Below, in pieces: positions 1 to 5,883 of a stretch of DNA of 7,921 nt. The notes under the pieces were generated by a model that had not been told where the DNA came from, did no database searches, and saw only the letters and a program-made list of their open reading frames with translations. The first letter of the stretch is position 1, and every line of letters begins with the position of its first letter. This stretch comes from Avichristensenella sp031549105 (GTDB lineage: Bacteria > Bacillota > Clostridia > Christensenellales > Aristaeellaceae). The position numbers and the translations under genes were made by a program. The DNA is taken from contig JAVBQK010000007.1 of NCBI GenBank assembly GCA_031549105.1, positions 1-7,921 of the forward strand, written 5' to 3'.

Positions 1-603
1 AAAGATTTGCAGCCCGGCGCTCAGGCCCTTGAGGGTGATGTTGCGGTCTTGGGAAAGCTGGGGGATGAAGTCGGCGGCCTTGACGATTGGCCCGGCGATC
101 AGCTGCGGGAAGAACGCGATGTAGAGCGCTACATTAAGAAAGTTCTGGCTCTTGACATCACCGCGAATAACATCGATGGTATAGCTCATCGACTGGAAGG
201 TGTAGAACGAGATGCCGGCTGGCAGGATGATGCTCAGCGTGCCCAGATGCGTGATGCCAAACACGTTGGTGAACGAATCCAGGAAGAAGTTGAAGTACTT
301 AAAGAAGCCCAAAACCACCAGCGGCGCGACGATGCCGATGATTTTGAAGAGCCTGACCTGTTTTTGTTGGGCAATCTTCTGGGCGCTGAAGTAGGCAATG
401 ACGGTAAGGCCAAACATAAGGAAAACAAAGCGCCAGTCCCACCAGCCGTAGAAGATATAGCTCATGACCAGGAAGAAAACATGGCGCGCTTTGCGCAGTT
501 TTTCCGCTGGTACCCGCGCGGTGAGTGCGGGCAGTTTCGTCAGGCTGACAAAGGTCAGAACGACGGCGAAGAAGACGATGAATTCTACGCTGGAGAAGAT
601 CAT
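1..603 (-). CDS. AlgI-type MBOAT O-acyltransferase, N-terminal 201 residues (runs off window)
   Basis: Membrane-bound O-acyltransferase that would move an acyl (usually acetyl) group across the membrane for transfer to an extracellular polymer. The visible part starts MIFSSVEFIVFF, carries a YGWWDWRF segment near residues 55-62, and has the family blocks LPAGISFYTFQSMSYTIDV (about 126-144) and FFPQLIAGPIV (about 164-174). These match AlgI/PatA/DltB-like proteins. Several hydrophobic segments fit a polytopic membrane protein. Family members are usually about 450-500 residues, so over half, including the catalytic histidine region, lies beyond position 1. The ATG overlaps the stop of the upstream SGNH gene as ATGA. 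An AGGGAGG site lies at 614-620, 10 nt before the start, so translational coupling is likely. The family is clear; the acceptor polymer cannot be told from this sequence. Confidence 0.93.
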   Translation of the reverse strand, partial: MIFSSVEFIVFFAVVLTFVSLTKLPALTARVPAEKLRKARHVFFLVMSYIFYGWWDWRFVFLMFGLTVIAYFSAQKIAQQKQVRLFKIIGIVAPLVVLGFFKYFNFFLDSFTNVFGITHLGTLSIILPAGISFYTFQSMSYTIDVIRGDVKSQNFLNVALYIAFFPQLIAGPIVKAADFIPQLSQDRNITLKGLSAGLQIF

Positions 604-1616
604 GGCTGTGCCGCCTCCCTGTACAGAATGGTTTCATTCAAAGTATCCGCGATCATCCGGTGCCCATCGGCGTTGAGGTGACCTTCGCTGACGGCGGTGT
701 TGCTAAAGCCGTAGGGGAGGATGTGCTTGGCCGCATACTCCGCAAAGATGATGGGCGTCATATCCAGCAGCACAATGCCATGCTTGGCGCACAGTTCGGC
801 CATCACGGAAGAGTACGCCTCATCATCAAGCGCGCGGAGGCTGGCGTCGGACTCCAGGAATATTTCCGGATGATAGAGAAGGACGAGCGTAACGCCCGCT
901 TCGGATGCGATGGAACCGCACTTTGAAAGCAGCGCGTCCAGCTCTGCGGCGTACAGCCCCGGGTCCTCCTTGGCCACTGCCGCGTTGGTGGGTGGGATGA
1001 GGCCGAAGGGGTCCAGCTTGAGATATTGTGCGTACATGAGCTTGATATACGGGATTTTTTGTAGGTAATACAGCAGGCCGGTATTCGTGGAGGGGAGGCG
1101 GGGAAGCTCGCCCAGCAACACCTGACGGATTTTCTCAATGGGATACTCCACATAAGCCGTTTCGATAATCACATAGTTGGTGGGGTGGAACTCGTCAATG
1201 GCGCTTTGAAGATTTTGCAAGTTGTGCATCAGATCGTGCTCGGACATCGCGATACTGTAGGCAAACTTTGAAAGGCCCCGTTCACGCAGCAGACCGTTGA
1301 GCAGCGAGGTGGTGGTCTGATCCTGCATGACGTTAAAGCCCTCCATATGGGAGGAGCCCATCAGCAGTATATCGACCGTGTCGGCGGTGGAAAGGTTGTT
1401 AAATCCGTTTGCGTCCGTGCGTGCGGTGGCAAAGCCCTCGCTGGCGCGGCTGGTGAACATATGGGGCGACCAGCGGTAGTCGGTGGAGCCGGTGACGGAG
1501 GTGGAGTGAGCACCTACGTTGAAGTAGAAATAGCTGAACACCGTAAGCAGGGCAAATGCGATCACACCGGCGATGAAGAACTTGACAAACCAAAGCAGCA
1601 CTTTTCTTTGAGACAT
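600..1616 (-). CDS. Membrane-anchored SGNH-fold acetyltransferase/esterase-like protein
   Basis: 338-residue protein with a short basic N-terminus and one membrane segment (about 8-32); the rest is probably extracytoplasmic. The SGNH block I is DILLMGSSHMEG (about 82-93), with Ser89 the likely nucleophile in place of the classical GDS motif. Near the C-terminus EGHLNADGH (311-319) supplies the probable catalytic His313, with Glu311 two residues before it. This spacing resembles the Asp-x-His of AlgX/AlgJ-type proteins, but with Glu. The next gene encodes an AlgI-type MBOAT protein and overlaps it by ATGA, so the pair probably forms a two-part O-acetylation machine: the MBOAT exports the acetyl group and this protein places it on a surface glycan. 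An AGAAGGTGG ribosome binding site lies 4 nt before the ATG. The SGNH fold is assigned from motifs only; a hydrolase role remains possible. Confidence 0.85.
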   Translation of the reverse strand: MSQRKVLLWFVKFFIAGVIAFALLTVFSYFYFNVGAHSTSVTGSTDYRWSPHMFTSRASEGFATARTDANGFNNLSTADTVDILLMGSSHMEGFNVMQDQTTTSLLNGLLRERGLSKFAYSIAMSEHDLMHNLQNLQSAIDEFHPTNYVIIETAYVEYPIEKIRQVLLGELPRLPSTNTGLLYYLQKIPYIKLMYAQYLKLDPFGLIPPTNAAVAKEDPGLYAAELDALLSKCGSIASEAGVTLVLLYHPEIFLESDASLRALDDEAYSSVMAELCAKHGIVLLDMTPIIFAEYAAKHILPYGFSNTAVSEGHLNADGHRMIADTLNETILYREAAQP

Positions 1617-1662
1617 ACGGCCACCTTCTTTGTTAACTCATGTCATGTGATTGTCTTAAAGC

Positions 1663-1691
1663 AGTATATCATGATACGTATAAAAAATCCA
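1663..1691 (-). promoter_or_regulatory. Candidate extended -10 promoter for the SGNH/MBOAT operon
   Basis: On the minus strand a TGATATACT sequence gives an extended -10 (TGn plus TATACT at 1668-1663). A weak -35-like TGGATT lies 17 bp upstream at 1691-1686, inside the stem of the preceding terminator. Transcription would start near 1656 and leave a leader of about 40 nt before the ATG at 1616. A perfect 10-bp palindrome TATCATGATA (1667-1676) overlaps the -10 region. A promoter is expected here because a terminator separates this gene from the upstream operon. Confidence 0.45.
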
Positions 1692-1716
1692 TCCTCCTAC
1701 AGGTGAGGATGGATTT
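1682..1716 (-). terminator. Intrinsic terminator of the transporter operon
   Basis: The minus-strand transcript can form a 12-bp stem: AAATCCATCCTC (1716-1705) pairs perfectly with GAGGATGGATTT (1696-1685) across an 8-nt loop. The stem runs straight into a T-run (1687-1682). It lies about 28 bp after the stop of the response regulator gene, so it ends the operon that begins with the sugar-binding protein. The stem is only moderately GC-rich, but the stem plus T-tract is canonical. Confidence 0.88.
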
Positions 1717-1743
1717 ACCACGGGCACGTATGGCGATGAATCG

Positions 1744-2481
1744 CTATCGCTTCCAGCCGCGGTATTCCACCGGGGACTTGCCGGTGATCTTCTTGAATGT
1801 CTTGGAAAAATGCGCCACATCCGCAAAGCCGACCAGATCGCCCACCTCATGCACCTTCAGGGATGGTTTCATCAGCAGTTCCTTGGCACGCTCCACGCGC
1901 TGCACGTTGAGGATGTCGTTGAACGTCTGGCCGGTGTAGCGGTTGATCAGCTTGGATAGGTGCCACTGGCTGACGAACACGCTGTCCGCAACGTCCAGGA
2001 GGCGGATGTGTTCGGTGCAGTGCGCACGGATGTAGTCCAGTGCCTGCTGCACCACGAAGCTGGACGCCTCCGCCTCGCGTGCATCCGGCGGGGCAGGGGG
2101 GACTAGGGCGTTGACGCGGCTGACCATCTCGCCCAATGCCTCCACCAGTTCATCCATCTTGCTGGGCTTGAGCAGGTAGCGCGCCGCGCCAAGGTTCAGC
2201 GCGCGCTGTGCGTACTCAAAGTCGCGGTAGGCGGTGAGCACCGTCACCTGCATGTCAGGGAACTCACTCTTGAGCGCGGCCAGCATCTGCAGGCCCTCCA
2301 TGTTGGGCATGCGGATATCGGTAAAGAGGATGTGCGGCTTCTCGCGGCGCACCACAGACAACCCTTCAAGCCCGTCGGCGGCGGTGGCGACAACCTCGCA
2401 GCCGTACTGCGCCCAGGGCATCACGCGGATCAGCCCGTTGAGGATGATCTGCTCATCATCCACCAGCACCACTTTCAGCAC
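1744..2481 (-). CDS. AraC-family response regulator (YesN-like)
   Basis: Two-domain response regulator of 245 residues counted from the GTG at 2481. The receiver domain occupies about 1-120: acidic pair DD at 8-9, phospho-acceptor Asp55 in FTDIRMP, conserved Thr83 and Lys105 in LLKPS. An Ala/Pro-rich linker follows. The C-terminal AraC/XylS DNA-binding domain (about 144-245) has two helix-turn-helix units, the first around SQWHLSKLINRYTG and the second ending in the signature FADVAHFSKTFKKITGKSPVEYR. This is a short YesN form without a central extra domain. It is last in the transporter operon, close behind the second permease gene, and is the probable partner of the kinase at 5884-7620. It likely activates the transporter promoter at 5794-5823. 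The frame also opens at GTG 2490 and ATG 2487, but their spacing to the ribosome binding site is poor. Confidence 0.93.
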   Translation of the reverse strand: MLKVVLVDDEQIILNGLIRVMPWAQYGCEVVATAADGLEGLSVVRREKPHILFTDIRMPNMEGLQMLAALKSEFPDMQVTVLTAYRDFEYAQRALNLGAARYLLKPSKMDELVEALGEMVSRVNALVPPAPPDAREAEASSFVVQQALDYIRAHCTEHIRLLDVADSVFVSQWHLSKLINRYTGQTFNDILNVQRVERAKELLMKPSLKVHEVGDLVGFADVAHFSKTFKKITGKSPVEYRGWKR

Positions 2482-2487
2482 GCGCAT

Positions 2488-2493
2488 CACCTC
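2488..2493 (-). promoter_or_regulatory. Ribosome binding site that decides the response regulator start
   Basis: GAGGTG on the minus strand ends 6 nt before the GTG at 2481, a good spacing. The upstream candidates GTG 2490 and ATG 2487 overlap or abut this site and have no better Shine-Dalgarno sequence. The GTG at 2481 also gives the usual receiver-domain opening, MLKVVLVDDE. Confidence 0.6.
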
Positions 2494-2502
2494 AAGCGTA
2501 TC

Positions 2503-3585
2503 TTATCCCTTTACGGCGCCCGCTGTCAAACCCTTGATGATGTTCTTCTGCATCACCACGTACACCAGCAGCACCGGCGCGACGACGATGATCACCGCCG
2601 CGGACATCAGGCCGAAGTCCGTGCCGAACTGGCTGCTGATTTCCCGCAGGATCGCGCAGACGGGCATCACCGACTTGGACCGCAGAAGCACCATCTGCAC
2701 GAACAGGTCGTTATAGCTCCACAGGAACGTAAAGATGGCAACCGTTGCGAGCGCGGGTTTGGACATCGGCAGGATGATCTTAAAGAAGATCTGGAAGACA
2801 TTACAGCCCTCCATGAACGCGGCCTCCTCAAGGTCATAGGGGAGTGCGGCGACAAAGCCCATCATCACCGTGCATGAGAACGCCATGTTGCCCGCCAGCT
2901 GCACCAGGATGACGCTTTGCGGCTTGTCGAAGATGCCCATCCACACGACCATCCGGTATACCGGCACGATGGTGGAGAAGCACGGGAACATCAGCGCGGC
3001 GACGATCAGGCTTTTGACCAGCGCGCGGCCGGGGAAGACATAGCGGGTGAGCGCGAACGCCATCATTGTGGAGAACAGCATAACCCCCAACATGACCGTT
3101 CCGGAGATGATCAGGCTGTTCTTGTACCCGTTGAGGATGCGCACGTTCGGGTTGGTGAACGCGTTTTCATAGTTGCGCAGCGTCGGCGTCAGGACTAGCA
3201 CGGGCGAGTTTTCATCGTAGACCATCTTGCCGTTTTTCTTGTCATAGGCGGGCAGGCCGGTGTCCTCTTCCAGGACCTGTTCGCCGTTCTCGTCGGTGAG
3301 CATCTTGTCGTAGACAATGCGGTCGTGCTCATCCAGCAGGATCTGCTCGCGCACCAGCGTGCCGTAGCGGTCATACCTGACCACCTGGGTGAACGCGGGG
3401 GCAAACGAATCGGATACGACGAGTGAGGTATCCTTGAACGAGTTGTTGAGCACCCAGATGAACGGGAAGATCGTCGTGAACGCCCACACGCTTAGGAAGA
3501 TGTAGATAACGACCTTACCAAACGGGAAGCGGCGGGTTGTTGCGGAGTCCGCCGGGAGAGGCTTGCGGCTGGCGATCTCACTCAT
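2503..3585 (-). CDS. Carbohydrate ABC transporter permease, MalG type, with enlarged extracytoplasmic loop
   Basis: Inner permease subunit of a CUT1 sugar importer, 360 residues. The first membrane segment lies at about 24-45 and ends in NNSFKDTS, as in MalG-like proteins. The ATPase-docking EAA loop is at about 249-273 (LPYDLEEAAFMEG through KIILP), and the C-terminus KNIIKGLTAGAVKG is typical of the family. MalG-type permeases are commonly about 270-300 residues. The excess sits between SFK (49-51) and LRNYENAF (136-143), where roughly 60 extra residues form a charged, Tyr-Asp and Gly rich stretch (about 66-130). The start ATG overlaps the stop of the first permease as ATGA, and AGGAGG at 3600-3595 lies 9 nt upstream. 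It partners with the permease at 3582-4469 and the binding protein at 4560-5756. The substrate is unknown. Confidence 0.95.
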   Translation of the reverse strand: MSEIASRKPLPADSATTRRFPFGKVVIYIFLSVWAFTTIFPFIWVLNNSFKDTSLVVSDSFAPAFTQVVRYDRYGTLVREQILLDEHDRIVYDKMLTDENGEQVLEEDTGLPAYDKKNGKMVYDENSPVLVLTPTLRNYENAFTNPNVRILNGYKNSLIISGTVMLGVMLFSTMMAFALTRYVFPGRALVKSLIVAALMFPCFSTIVPVYRMVVWMGIFDKPQSVILVQLAGNMAFSCTVMMGFVAALPYDLEEAAFMEGCNVFQIFFKIILPMSKPALATVAIFTFLWSYNDLFVQMVLLRSKSVMPVCAILREISSQFGTDFGLMSAAVIIVVAPVLLVYVVMQKNIIKGLTAGAVKG

Positions 3586-4469
3586 GCTTTATCGCCTCCT
3601 TCGCTGCCTTTACGTAGGAACAAGCCGTTGAACACCTGGGAGACGACCACGCCCACCAGCACGATGATCACGGAGATGGCGGAGCCATAGTCCACGTTGC
3701 CGGCCACGAACGCCATGTTGTGCATGTAGGTGCCCAGGAAGTAGGTCAGCCCCTTGGGTGCGCCGTTGTTGACAATGACGGCCGGCAGGTCGAACACCTT
3801 GATCGCGCCGGTGATGGCCAGCGTTGTGCACGTGACCAGCACACTGGAGATCAGCGGCAGCGTGATGTACCAGACCTTCTTGATGCCGGTTGCGCCGTCC
3901 AGCGCGGCGGATTCGTATATCTCCTCGGGGATGCTGGACAGGCCGGTAACGATGATCACGAAGTAGAAGCCCACATACTGCCAAATGGTGGGAATGGTGA
4001 CCATGGTAAACGCGTGCGTCTCATCGAGCCAGCTGACCTTTTGCATGCCCATCGCCCCAAGGATCTGGTTGAGCATGCCGCCGTTATAGTTATAGAAAAG
4101 GCTGAACATCAGACCGATGGCCGTCGCGGAAATGACAATGGGGAAGAAATAGACAATGCGGAAGAACTGGCTGCCTTTTTTGATGGAGTCCACCAGCAGC
4201 GCCAGCAGCAGCGCAATGCCGACCTGGAACACGATGACCAGGCCCATCATCTTCAGCGAGTTGGTGAAGGCGACCTTCATCGTCGGGTCCTTGAGCATGT
4301 AGCTATAGTTGCTAAGGCCCAGAAACTCCGTGGGGGAACCCGCCAGTCCCTTGATTTCAAATAGGCTGTTGTAGATATTGACGCAGAAGGGATAGTAGAG
4401 CATAACCAGCATCAGCAGGAAGGCTGGCACCAGAAGAACAAACAATGGACGCCGATCGCGGTACAGCAT
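3582..4469 (-). CDS. Carbohydrate ABC transporter permease, MalF/UgpA type
   Basis: First permease subunit of the CUT1 sugar importer, 295 residues, the usual length for Gram-positive MalF-like proteins (without the long P2 loop of the E. coli protein). About six membrane segments are visible, starting with the Leu/Val-rich stretch at about 9-27. The EAA loop for contact with the ATPase is at about 181-207 (EEIYESAALDGATG followed by YITLPLI). The ATG at 4469 is chosen because GAGGAG (4483-4478) lies 8 nt before it. A TTG two codons upstream (4475) would be only 2 nt from that site. The gene follows the binding-protein gene after a 90-bp gap with a hairpin and overlaps the second permease by ATGA. 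No ATPase gene is present in the window; such systems often use a shared MsmK-like ATPase encoded elsewhere. Confidence 0.96.
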   Translation of the reverse strand: MLYRDRRPLFVLLVPAFLLMLVMLYYPFCVNIYNSLFEIKGLAGSPTEFLGLSNYSYMLKDPTMKVAFTNSLKMMGLVIVFQVGIALLLALLVDSIKKGSQFFRIVYFFPIVISATAIGLMFSLFYNYNGGMLNQILGAMGMQKVSWLDETHAFTMVTIPTIWQYVGFYFVIIVTGLSSIPEEIYESAALDGATGIKKVWYITLPLISSVLVTCTTLAITGAIKVFDLPAVIVNNGAPKGLTYFLGTYMHNMAFVAGNVDYGSAISVIIVLVGVVVSQVFNGLFLRKGSEGGDKA

Positions 4470-4497
4470 GGGCAACTCTCCTCGCTTGGCACTTTGC

Positions 4498-4537
4498 GAA
4501 AAGCCGGGTTGCTCGGCAAACGGGCAGCCCGGCTTTC
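4498..4537 (-). promoter_or_regulatory. Intercistronic hairpin between binding-protein and permease genes
   Basis: AAAGCCGGG (4536-4528 read on the minus strand) pairs perfectly with CCCGGCTTT (4508-4500). The stem can be extended inward through one mismatch. It is followed only by a short T stretch and then GC-rich sequence, so it is more likely a partial terminator or an mRNA 3'-end stabiliser than a full terminator. The place is typical: it would allow more binding protein than permease to be made, as known for malE-malF type operons. The role is inferred from structure and position. Confidence 0.65.
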
Positions 4538-4559
4538 AAATCAGTTAGGGCAATTTTGC

Positions 4560-5756
4560 TTACTTGTACGCGCCGCGCGTTACCACTTCGTTCATGACCG
4601 TCTCAGCATCGGCGGAGCCGTCGGTGAGGCCGGGCACCTGGCTGAACCAGTAGTTGCGCACTTCCAGATCCATCGTGTCGCCGATGGGGGTTACCAGCGC
4701 CTTCGCGTTGGCCACCATCTGCTTGGCGCTCTTGAGCAGCTCGCCGCCGAAGAAGAAGCCCAGCCGCGCGATGGAATCATCGCTGGTGATCTTCGCCAGG
4801 AAGCTCACGGCCGCTTCGCGCTTCTCAGGATCGTTCCACGCCTTGCGGGAGATGTAGAAGCCCATGGAGGTACCGCCAACCGTCGCGGTGGGATCGGCTT
4901 CCTCGGAGAACGCCGGGAAGGGCAGCGCGATGGTGGTGTCCCAGTTCTCCTGGGCGATGCCGTTGGCAAACCAGGAGCCGTCCAGCTGCATTGCGGCCTT
5001 CTTGTCGCGGAACATCTGGGAGGTGATGGTCTCGGTGGTGGAGTTGACGTCCACCGCGAACGCGCCCAGCTCATACAGTTTGTTGAGCAGCTTCATGCCC
5101 TCCACCCAGGAGGCAGGCAGTTCTTCAACGGTCTTGGGCTTCGCCTGGTGGTCGGCTGGGGAACCGGCGGACAGGATGGCGAACTCAACAATGTAGTGCG
5201 GGATGTCGGAGAGCGAAACCGCAATCGGCACGATGTCCGCGGCCTTGAACGCGGCAATGGCAGCTTCCAGAGAAGCCCAGTCAGTGGGCAGTTCCGCGCC
5301 AACCTGCTCGAACAGGTCTACGTTGCAGAACAGGCCTTCCCAGAAGGAGCGGACCGGGATGGCGTAGACATTGCCGTCTTCCTCGCGCAGCAGGTCGTTC
5401 TCGACCAGGTTCAGCTCCGGATACGCGGCGTTGATCTCGCTGATCGGCACTACGCGGTCCAGGATCGGCTTGGAGTCCGCGGTGTTGGCGAAGTAGAAGA
5501 ACACGTCGGGCTCATTGCCGGCGGCGAAGTCGTTGAGGATGCCGGCTTTCCACGCTTCATCGGAGGTGGCGGACGCGTCATCCACCTTGTTGCCGGACTC
5601 GGTCTCCCACTCCTTGATGATGTCAATGTAGAACTGTGCGGCCGGGTCGGTGCCGGCAAAGGTGCTGGCGGTCTTGATCGTGGTCGCGGCAAACGCGGAC
5701 GAGAACAGGCCGAAGCACAGCATCAGGGCCAGCAGGCAGGACAGTAACTTTTTCAT
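4560..5756 (-). CDS. Extracellular sugar-binding protein of the ABC transporter (SBP family 1)
   Basis: Solute-binding protein of 398 residues that would capture a carbohydrate outside the membrane and deliver it to the two permeases encoded just downstream. The N-terminus is a Sec signal peptide: MKK, a hydrophobic core at about 4-20, then SSAFA with probable signal peptidase I cleavage after Ala23. No credible lipobox is present; the only cysteines are Cys7, too near the N-terminus, and Cys14, preceded by Leu. The mature protein has family-1 features such as FAAGNEPDVFFYFAN, DGNVYAIPV and MQLDGSWFANG. The ATG at 5756 is supported by AGGAGG (5768-5763) 6 nt upstream. A TTG at 5771 lies upstream in frame but has no such site. 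It is first in the operon, behind its own promoter. The family is certain; the sugar is not. Confidence 0.95.
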   Translation of the reverse strand: MKKLLSCLLALMLCFGLFSSAFAATTIKTASTFAGTDPAAQFYIDIIKEWETESGNKVDDASATSDEAWKAGILNDFAAGNEPDVFFYFANTADSKPILDRVVPISEINAAYPELNLVENDLLREEDGNVYAIPVRSFWEGLFCNVDLFEQVGAELPTDWASLEAAIAAFKAADIVPIAVSLSDIPHYIVEFAILSAGSPADHQAKPKTVEELPASWVEGMKLLNKLYELGAFAVDVNSTTETITSQMFRDKKAAMQLDGSWFANGIAQENWDTTIALPFPAFSEEADPTATVGGTSMGFYISRKAWNDPEKREAAVSFLAKITSDDSIARLGFFFGGELLKSAKQMVANAKALVTPIGDTMDLEVRNYWFSQVPGLTDGSADAETVMNEVVTRGAYK

Positions 5757-5793
5757 GAAACTCCTCCTCAATTAGTTTAATTTTCCTGTGTAT

Positions 5794-5823
5794 AGAATAG
5801 CACAGAGCGGCCTGTCCGGTCAT
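5794..5823 (-). promoter_or_regulatory. Promoter of the sugar transporter operon
   Basis: An extended -10, TGCTATTCT (hexamer TATTCT at 5799-5794), lies 18 bp downstream of a -35-like ATGACC (5823-5818). The predicted start near 5787 leaves a leader of about 30 nt with a strong AGGAGG before the ATG at 5756. The -35 is imperfect and overlaps the end of the proximal direct repeat, as expected for a promoter that needs an activator bound beside the -35. Confidence 0.6.
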
Positions 5824-5860
5824 TGTTTACCAGTGTGCTTTGTTGTTTTTCATTGTTTAC
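5820..5860 (-). promoter_or_regulatory. Probable operator: two 11-bp direct repeats 30 bp apart
   Basis: GTAAACAATGA occurs twice on the minus strand, at 5860-5850 and 5830-5820, both perfect and in the same orientation, with a start-to-start distance of exactly 30 bp (about three helical turns). The proximal copy overlaps the -35 element of the transporter promoter. AraC-family activators typically bind direct repeats placed like this, and such a regulator is encoded at the end of the operon. I infer that this is its binding site; the link has not been shown. Confidence 0.6.
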
Positions 5861-5883
5861 TTTTGCTGGTTTGCGTATGGTTT

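Noticed and set aside
7..681. Plus-strand open frame across the MBOAT gene start
   Set aside because: The minus strand encodes clear MBOAT family blocks over this stretch. The plus-strand product is an acidic, low-complexity shadow.
4494..5747. Long open frame on the plus strand, opposite the sugar-binding protein gene
   Set aside because: It is antisense to a well-supported gene with signal peptide and ribosome binding site. Its translation is rich in Gly, Arg, His and Gln without any recognisable domain, as expected for a shadow frame in GC-rich DNA.
3582..5756. Loss of an ATPase gene from the transporter operon
   Set aside because: CUT1 sugar transporters in Firmicutes often lack a local ATPase and share one encoded elsewhere, so its absence is not evidence of a broken system.
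5820..5860. The 30-bp periodic repeat as a CRISPR fragment
   Set aside because: There are only two copies of an 11-bp motif, which is too short for a CRISPR repeat. It sits directly at a promoter, which a regulatory site explains better.
5757..5883. Terminator between the kinase gene and the transporter operon
   Set aside because: No stable hairpin followed by a T-run is seen on the minus strand. The only short inverted pieces (ACAG/CTGT) lie inside the promoter spacer.
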